From GCA-2688775 sp035288865 (GTDB lineage: Archaea > Nanobdellota > Nanobdellia > Woesearchaeales > GW2011-AR4), in the NCBI GenBank assembly GCA_035288865.1, contig DATDZA010000018.1, forward strand, positions 1 through 64,000: 64,000 bases of DNA, given 5' to 3'. Position 1 is the first letter of the stretch; every line of letters begins with the position of its first letter. The position numbers and the translations under genes were made by a program. Positions 59,150 through 64,000 of this stretch are shown here, one piece after another. Below the pieces are notes generated by a model. That model saw only the letters and a list, made by a program, of their open reading frames with translations. It ran no database searches and was not told where the DNA came from.

Positions 59150-60169
59150 AATCAAGTCAATAACCCTGCAGCTGTAACCCCACTCGTTGTCGTACCATAA
59201 AATTAATTTTAAATAATTGCCACTGTTTATTGTTGTCCATCTTTGGTCTATAATTGCAGAGTACTCGCTTCCCTTGAAATCAATAGAGACAAGGGGGTCA
59301 TAATTGTTATAGAATATATTGAATTTTTGCTTTTTCGCCGCATTTTCAAACAACGATCTAATTTCATCGACAGTAGTTTTTTTCCCTAGTTTTACTGATA
59401 TATCGGATGAAGACACAGTAGCAGTGGGCACCCTGTATGAAAACGAATCAAACTTTCCCTTGAGGAATTTCAGCACTTTGCAGGCTGCCTCGACTGTCGT
59501 AGTGGGCTTTGGCAGCAGTGAAAACGTGCTTGCGCGCCCGAAAATATAATTGGAGTATATGTGGCCCGGATATGAAAAGGAAGGGCTCGGGCCGTCAAGA
59601 AGATTTTGGTACTGGAGCCAGGGATGCAGCGTCGTGATAAAACCGTGCTCTACCCCAAATTCCTGGTTCAGTACATTCATAACCGGCCCGAAGGCATTCG
59701 CATCACAAATGCTGTTTGAAATCACAAAATCTTTCTTGACATCAATATCATCTTCGTTTATGCCCACGATTACTGACTTGTCAACCAGTTTTTCTTCCGG
59801 GGAATGAGTCAATATAACCTGCCTGACCTTATTTTTTAAGTTTCTCGCCTTAACAACGTTTTCGTGAACACCGGAAGCATCAATTACCCTTGTTATGCCG
59901 TGCAAATCCCAGGGAACTTCATCAATATTATTTTCGTGATAGATTAAAATTTTCTTTCCATTTACAACCATACCGGTCTGATTGGACTTGATATCCTGCT
60001 TTAGTATGCCGTACAAGGAATCATATTTTAATTGATAAGCAATATTGTTGTTGTCCGGATTTATGTCGTTAATTACTACAACATCAAAATCCCTGCTCTC
60101 CAGAACTTTCCTGAACACAGCCCTGCCGATGCGCCCGAATCCGTTGATGCCAACAAGTTTATTAACCAT
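59123..60169 (-). CDS. Divergent GAPDH-like dehydrogenase (phosphorylating type I family)
   Basis: 348 residues. It starts VGINGFGRIGRAVFRKVLES and ends with WYDNEWGYSCRVIDLI, both typical of bacterial GAPDH. The active-site segment is SNSICDANAFGP where GAPDH has SNASCTTNCLAP: the Cys is kept, TTN is DAN. The catalytic His appears in TTLHPWLQYQ, where GAPDH has TVHSYTNDQ. Archaeal glycolysis usually uses a different GAPDH type, so this gene likely has a special substrate aldehyde. A TTTTTAAATG box about 28 nt upstream supports its own transcript. Confidence 0.85.
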   Translation of the reverse strand: MVNKLVGINGFGRIGRAVFRKVLESRDFDVVVINDINPDNNNIAYQLKYDSLYGILKQDIKSNQTGMVVNGKKILIYHENNIDEVPWDLHGITRVIDASGVHENVVKARNLKNKVRQVILTHSPEEKLVDKSVIVGINEDDIDVKKDFVISNSICDANAFGPVMNVLNQEFGVEHGFITTLHPWLQYQNLLDGPSPSFSYPGHIYSNYIFGRASTFSLLPKPTTTVEAACKVLKFLKGKFDSFSYRVPTATVSSSDISVKLGKKTTVDEIRSLFENAAKKQKFNIFYNNYDPLVSIDFKGSEYSAIIDQRWTTINSGNYLKLILWYDNEWGYSCRVIDLINSLFEKDK

Positions 60170-60214
60170 ACAATTTGGTATGCCCCGGGCATTTAAAAAT
60201 ATTCCTAAATTCCT

Positions 60215-60658
60215 TTAAACATATTTTTCTATAGATATAAATTCGAGATTATTTGAATCATTATCTTTTGCATAAACCACAAGCCTTCCCCTGTTTGGCC
60301 CTTTGGGAATTATCTGCGGCCTGCCGGCAAGTTTCACTTTATTTTTTTTGAGCTTATTCATAAGACTCATAAATCCATCAACATTAAAACAAATGTGTGC
60401 GCTGCCAATGTTGCAGGTTGCCGTGTCCAGCTTCTTGCCTTTCGGTGATAAATATTGGATAAGCTCTATCGAGCAATTGTTGCCGGATAGATAAGCAATT
60501 TTCAACTCAGCTTTTGGTATCCCGGTCACTTTTTCTGAGAACTTTGAATCTCGCATTGAAATATCCATCAGCCTAAGCCCAAGAATATCTTTATAAAATT
60601 TTACAGAGTTGTCCAGGCTGCGCACAGTAAAACTCAAGTGATTCACGCTTGTAATCAT
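60215..60658 (-). CDS. VOC (glyoxalase-like) superfamily protein
   Basis: 147 residues with two beta-alpha-beta3 modules. The four expected metal ligands are visible: His in SVNHLSFTV, Glu in CSIELIQY, His in SAHICFNV and Glu in NLEFISIE. This matches epimerase and glyoxalase members. In bacterial cetoniacytone biosynthesis a VOC protein (CetB) epimerises the cyclitol made by a neighbouring sugar-phosphate cyclase. Here it starts one base after the cyclase-like gene ends. A methylmalonyl-CoA epimerase role is another option but has no context here. Confidence 0.83.
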   Translation of the reverse strand: MITSVNHLSFTVRSLDNSVKFYKDILGLRLMDISMRDSKFSEKVTGIPKAELKIAYLSGNNCSIELIQYLSPKGKKLDTATCNIGSAHICFNVDGFMSLMNKLKKNKVKLAGRPQIIPKGPNRGRLVVYAKDNDSNNLEFISIEKYV

Positions 60659-60659
60659 C

Positions 60660-61796
60660 TTAATAATCCAACTCCTCTTTTTTTATATAATTTGCGCAGT
60701 CTTCTATCAAATAATCATAAGTTTCGATGAACTCCCCCAAGAACGCTCTTACAAAATCCGGAGTGGTCCTATAGAAAGGAACGCCTTTTTTGGAATAAGG
60801 CCGTGCAATGCCGTTAATCAAAACAAGATTGATGCCCGTGCTCGAAGACTTTTTGTCCCTCATCATGAAATTAACAAGATTATCCACATTAATATTCCGG
60901 TCAATATATATATTCAATCCCAATTCTTTCATCAGGCTTATTATGCGCTGAACAGATTTAGAATCAATAATGCCGAGTTTTTTTGAAAAATGCAATGACA
61001 TAACGGTTCCGGCGCTTATGGCATCTCCATGAAGTATTTCAAAATTTGAAATCTTTTCTATCGCATGGCCAAAGGTGTGGCCAAGATTGCTCGCGAGAGG
61101 ATTTATTTTTCTTATTTTTATTCTAGTCTCTGAAGCTAATTTTATTATATTCATAAGCAAATTGGGAGATGGTTTTTTTGAATATAGTCGCATCATGCCT
61201 ATCAGCCTTGACGAGCCAAGAAGCCCGTATTTAAAAATTTCAGAATATCCCTGCCTTAAATGATATCTAGAATTTGTGCTGAGAAAATTGATGTTGTTGT
61301 ATACTTTTAAGGGATAATAAAAAGTTCCAAGGAGATTTTTTGAATTTGAAGTATTAAGGCACGTCTTGCCTGCCGTTGAAGCATCAATCTGCCCAATAAG
61401 CGTTGTTGGGATGGCATAAAACGGCATGGCCCTCATGTAAGTGGAGCATGTGAAGCTTACAAGGTCTATTACTATACCGCCGCCAATGGCGATAACAAGG
61501 TCGGATAGATTGGACTTGTGCTTTTCAAGAAAATCCACAAGCTTAGGGTAGAAATTGATAGACTTGCTCTGCTCGCTAGCCTCAACCTCAAAGAAGAACA
61601 TCGGCTTTTTGTGTGTGTTCAATCCCTTTCGTATTTTGCTGCCCCAAAGCCTACTTACTTCTTCGTCCATTATTACAAAAAATCTTTCAAAGCTGTGGCT
61701 GTCAAAATCGCCAATCCAGGTCATATTTGGGTCGTCATCAATTATAAAATCAATAGTATCCTTTTTTACATAAGTTGTTTTTATGTTCTTTATCAT
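60660..61796 (-). CDS. 3-dehydroquinate synthase-superfamily sugar-phosphate cyclase
   Basis: 378 residues. NAD-binding VIAIGGGIVIDLVSF and IPTTLIGQIDASTAGKTCLN resemble AroB. The zinc ligands are kept: Glu in QGYSEIFKYG, His in NLGHTFGHAIE and His in LHGDAISAG. The stretch before NLGHTFGH is about 13 residues shorter than in dehydroquinate synthase and lacks the usual DE.E.GLR pattern, so the substrate pocket differs. Relatives make 2-deoxy-scyllo-inosose or valiolones. It sits between the SDR and the VOC gene, each with a 1-nt gap. It is unlikely to be the shikimate enzyme; no aro genes are near. Confidence 0.82.
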   Translation of the reverse strand: MIKNIKTTYVKKDTIDFIIDDDPNMTWIGDFDSHSFERFFVIMDEEVSRLWGSKIRKGLNTHKKPMFFFEVEASEQSKSINFYPKLVDFLEKHKSNLSDLVIAIGGGIVIDLVSFTCSTYMRAMPFYAIPTTLIGQIDASTAGKTCLNTSNSKNLLGTFYYPLKVYNNINFLSTNSRYHLRQGYSEIFKYGLLGSSRLIGMMRLYSKKPSPNLLMNIIKLASETRIKIRKINPLASNLGHTFGHAIEKISNFEILHGDAISAGTVMSLHFSKKLGIIDSKSVQRIISLMKELGLNIYIDRNINVDNLVNFMMRDKKSSSTGINLVLINGIARPYSKKGVPFYRTTPDFVRAFLGEFIETYDYLIEDCANYIKKEELDY

Positions 61797-61797
61797 A

Positions 61798-62565
61798 TTA
61801 AAGTGCGTCCGTTTGATTCTGGACTAAATATTTTCCGCCGCTTATTTCAATATTTGCGCCCGTTAGATAAGATGCACCATCTGAGCACAGAAAAAGGACG
61901 GCCTGTGCAACTTCATCTGAGTTGCCATAGCGGCCAAGTGCAATCGCATCGGCAAGATTTTTCTTTTTTCTTATCAGGACTTTGTTCATGTCTGTCTCAA
62001 TTACGCCGGGGCAATAGCTGTTGACTCTGATTCCATAGGGGGCAAGCTCAGCTGCCATGCTTTTTGTGATGCTTGCGACACCAGCCTTTGAAGCCGCATA
62101 TACACAGCTTCCCACAGAAGGCATGACTGCGGCAAATGAAGATGCATTAATGATAACTCCATTTCGGTTTTTTTTCATGTGCTCGGCGGCAAACAGGGAT
62201 AAAAAAAACAGTGATTTTAGGTTTGTTTCAAAAGTCCTATCCCAATGCTCTTCGGTTACTTGCAGCAGTTTTGATTGCAGGCACACTCCGGCATTGTTTA
62301 CCCAAATGTCAATTCTTTTCCCATTTTTTGTGTAGCTTTCAATCCAATCTTTTACAGATTTAAGATTTGTTATATCAAGCTGCACAAATTTATAATTATT
62401 ACCTGCAGGCTTTTTTGTATTCTGAGGCGATCTTGAGATATTAATGACATTCGCCCCACTTTTGAGGAAGCTTTTAGCTATAGAAAACCCGATTCCTCTG
62501 GATGCACCTGTTATGACTACATTCTTTGCCCTGAAATCGAACTTTATGCCGCTCATATTATTCAT
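61798..62565 (-). CDS. SDR family oxidoreductase (classical)
   Basis: 255 residues. NVVITGASRGIGFSIAKSFL is the cofactor loop, VNNAGVC the NNAG motif, NASSFAAVMPSVG carries the Ser, and YAASKAGV the Tyr and Lys. It ends with a SGGKYLVQNQ tail, like FabG-type enzymes. With the cyclase and VOC gene downstream (1-nt gaps) it probably reduces or oxidises a cyclitol ketone. A TTTAAA box about 24 nt before the ATG at 62565 starts the three-gene operon. A generic 3-oxoacyl reductase role is the main alternative. Confidence 0.88.
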   Translation of the reverse strand: MNNMSGIKFDFRAKNVVITGASRGIGFSIAKSFLKSGANVINISRSPQNTKKPAGNNYKFVQLDITNLKSVKDWIESYTKNGKRIDIWVNNAGVCLQSKLLQVTEEHWDRTFETNLKSLFFLSLFAAEHMKKNRNGVIINASSFAAVMPSVGSCVYAASKAGVASITKSMAAELAPYGIRVNSYCPGVIETDMNKVLIRKKKNLADAIALGRYGNSDEVAQAVLFLCSDGASYLTGANIEISGGKYLVQNQTDAL

Positions 62566-62609
62566 AATTGCAAAAGTTATAGCTATTTAAATAAATTTCT
62601 TTTATTTTT

Positions 62610-63950
62610 TTATTTGCCTTGAAGGTAAACATTGATATCTCCCACATTTGTGTTAGTTGGCTTTGTTAAAATCAATGTATTAAGTATTTTATGGAGATCA
62701 AATGAATTGTTGTTTTTTATAAATGCCCCAATATCAAGCCTCAATTTCTGAGATTTTGAATAAGTGCTGTTGTCCGCAATTGCCCCCCCTACACCCGGCA
62801 GAAAATCAATGCCATCCGAATCTATGGAAGCAGCGACGCAATTACTCAAGTTTTTTATTTCATTAATTAAATATGCAATGTACTCCTGATTCCTCCCGCC
62901 TTTGCCCTTGCCTTTAACAGTGACGGTGTTCTCGCTACTGTAGATAAACGCAAACTTACCTTTCTGCAGCTTCTGCTTCCGTTTGAATATTTTTGACATT
63001 TTCGCCGCGACATTTTTAACTTCTCCTTCAGTATGCTCTGGGAGTATCTCAGTATCAAACCCAAGCTCAGCGGCTTTTTCTCCCATTGCTTCAAGGGCAG
63101 TTCTGTAGTCTGCAATAGTGTAATTATGGACATTTCCAAGAAATTTTTCATTTGGTTTCACAGTTTCTGGTATTTTGCCTTGCATGCCTTTTTTTATGTG
63201 ACGTGTGACGCTTTGTGGCACTTTTTTCCATAATTTGTGTTTCTTTAATATCTCATAAGATTGCCTGAAGGTTGAATTATCAGGGCATGTAGGGCCTGAC
63301 GCAGTCACATCATTTGGGTTTATCACATCAGATAAAATCAGCGAGATCACTCTTGCAGGCTGCAGGGTTCTTGCAAAATTTCCGCCTTTTAGCATTGATG
63401 TGTGCTTTCTGAGATTATTTAATTCGTAGCTTTTTGCCCCAGATTTTATCATCATTTCCGTCATTCTCTTAAGATCTTTTAGCGTTATCCCTTCTGCAGG
63501 ATCCGGAAGTAATGCAGAGCCGCCGCCGGAAATCAAGAATATTACTGTGTCACCCTTACGCGCTTTTTTTGCAATATCGAGCATCCGCTTTGTTCCATTT
63601 ACACCCCTTTCATCGGGAACCGGATGAGATGCCATGTTAATTTTTATTTTTTCTGTTTTTATGCTGTTTGTGCTGCAGTTTACAATTCCAGCAGTTATGT
63701 GTTCTTTTGGAATAATCTTTTCCAAGGCACTTGCCATGGCTGCAGATGCTTTTCCGAAGCCTATGACATAGATTTTTCCTTTTGATATATTAAGTTCGTC
63801 CCCGCAAATCTTGAGAATTCCATTGTTGAAGGCGACTTTTTTTGGCAATGCAGTCTGAGGCATTACACTATTCACTCCAGCTAAAAGGATATCAAGTGCA
63901 TCTCTCTTGAGGGGAGCTGAAGCAATTTGGCTATAATTTTTAATTATCAT
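62610..63950 (-). CDS. Glycerate 2-kinase (MOFRL family)
   Basis: 446 residues, normal for the family. The N-terminal DUF4147 region has YVIGFGKASAAMASALE and FLISGGGSALLPDPAEGI; the C-terminal MOFRL domain has GKGGRNQEYIAYL and SIDSDGIDFLPGVGGAI. It phosphorylates glycerate at C2 using ATP, feeding 2-phosphoglycerate into glycolysis. It lies on the same strand just upstream of the SDR-cyclase-VOC operon. Its start overlaps the 3' end of a partial gene by 11 nt, so it probably belongs to an operon reaching outside the window. Confidence 0.92.
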   Translation of the reverse strand: MIIKNYSQIASAPLKRDALDILLAGVNSVMPQTALPKKVAFNNGILKICGDELNISKGKIYVIGFGKASAAMASALEKIIPKEHITAGIVNCSTNSIKTEKIKINMASHPVPDERGVNGTKRMLDIAKKARKGDTVIFLISGGGSALLPDPAEGITLKDLKRMTEMMIKSGAKSYELNNLRKHTSMLKGGNFARTLQPARVISLILSDVINPNDVTASGPTCPDNSTFRQSYEILKKHKLWKKVPQSVTRHIKKGMQGKIPETVKPNEKFLGNVHNYTIADYRTALEAMGEKAAELGFDTEILPEHTEGEVKNVAAKMSKIFKRKQKLQKGKFAFIYSSENTVTVKGKGKGGRNQEYIAYLINEIKNLSNCVAASIDSDGIDFLPGVGGAIADNSTYSKSQKLRLDIGAFIKNNNSFDLHKILNTLILTKPTNTNVGDINVYLQGK

Positions 63951-64000
63951 TTTTTAAAATAAGTTTTAACCTCTTATTGGCCTTTCTTAGATCATTAGCA
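63940..64000 (-). CDS. C-terminal end of a gene running past the window (unknown)
   Basis: A frame open to the window edge reads ANDLRKANKRLKLILKNDN and stops at 63942-63940. It overlaps the start of the glycerate kinase gene by 11 nt, in the style of other coupled genes here. It is basic and helical-looking, as the last helix of a protein might be. Only 19 residues are visible, so no function can be given and it may be a chance frame. Confidence 0.35.
   Translation of the reverse strand, partial: ANDLRKANKRLKLILKNDN

Noticed and set aside
60660..61796. Assignment as the shikimate-pathway AroB
   Set aside because: The segment before the His-rich zinc motif is shortened and altered, and no other aromatic-pathway genes are near; only the superfamily is safe.
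1..64000. CRISPR arrays, tRNA genes, insertion sequences, prophage
   Set aside because: No repeat-spacer pattern, cloverleaf with TTCRANNC-like arm, transposase or phage structural gene was found on reading both strands.

Overview
This window looks like a piece of an AT-rich archaeal chromosome, most likely from a DPANN-type lineage such as Woesearchaeota or Pacearchaeota. That placement is an inference. The archaeal markers are RadB, the bridging factor aMBF1, an AK6/Fap7-like kinase, an NFACT-family protein, a 5S rRNA gene that stands alone, and TTTAWA-type TATA boxes lying 25-28 nt upstream of many start codons. The last feature implies mostly leaderless mRNAs. Genes inside operons often overlap by 4-14 nt (ATGA type) and sometimes carry a GGAGGTG ribosome binding site. 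I saw no tRNA, CRISPR array, insertion sequence or phage gene. No stretch longer than about 220 bases lacks a gene.

1-10.6 kb is an acyl-CoA and biotin block. It holds a thiolase (cut by the window edge), a FabZ-like hotdog dehydratase, biotin carboxylase, biotin ligase, a YbgC-like thioesterase, a BioY-EcfA-EcfT biotin importer with a DipZ-like thioredoxin embedded in its operon, a biotin carboxyl carrier protein and a carboxyltransferase. Together these import biotin, attach it to the carrier and carboxylate an acyl-CoA. The neighbouring thiolase, dehydratase and thioesterase suggest acyl-chain chemistry.

10.7-25 kb mixes housekeeping genes (RadB, aMBF1, YjbQ, AK6-like kinase, aminotransferase, NFACT-N, 5S rRNA) with the first glycan genes (two processive GT2 enzymes, a PMT-like GT-C enzyme, a DPPRS-like prenyltransferase, and a nucleotidyltransferase fused to a ribbon-helix-helix domain). 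Two closely spaced divergent gene pairs each share one palindromic TATA box. The 5S rRNA carries a 26-nt insertion in loop C.

25-38.7 kb begins with a UDP-sugar module (nucleotidyltransferase, UDP-glucose dehydrogenase, UDP-xylose synthase) and a flippase. It continues with a five-gene surface-protein island: a Cys-rich secreted protein, a LamG protein, a VCBS-repeat protein, a small membrane protein, and a zinc metalloprotease with three tandem Ig-like repeats. A GT4 enzyme and a polysaccharide deacetylase follow.

38.7-56.2 kb is a large, mostly minus-strand surface-glycan region. It includes an unusual operon of two paralogous nucleotidyltransferase-like proteins, a HIT-like protein, two PHP phosphoesterases around an APS kinase, and then a CDP-alcohol phosphotransferase. 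Beyond it lie CDP-glucose genes (rfbF, rfbG), methyltransferases, glycosyltransferases, rfbB, an epimerase and a second CDP-alcohol phosphotransferase.

56.2-64 kb holds an asparagine synthetase-like amidotransferase, a methyltransferase and a GAPDH-like dehydrogenase, the last two separated by a 78-bp tandem duplication. Next come a VOC protein, a 3-dehydroquinate-synthase-like cyclase and an SDR in one operon, then a glycerate 2-kinase. The cyclase-VOC-SDR set is the best candidate for an undescribed pathway, because sugar-phosphate cyclases and VOC epimerases pair in bacterial C7-cyclitol biosynthesis.
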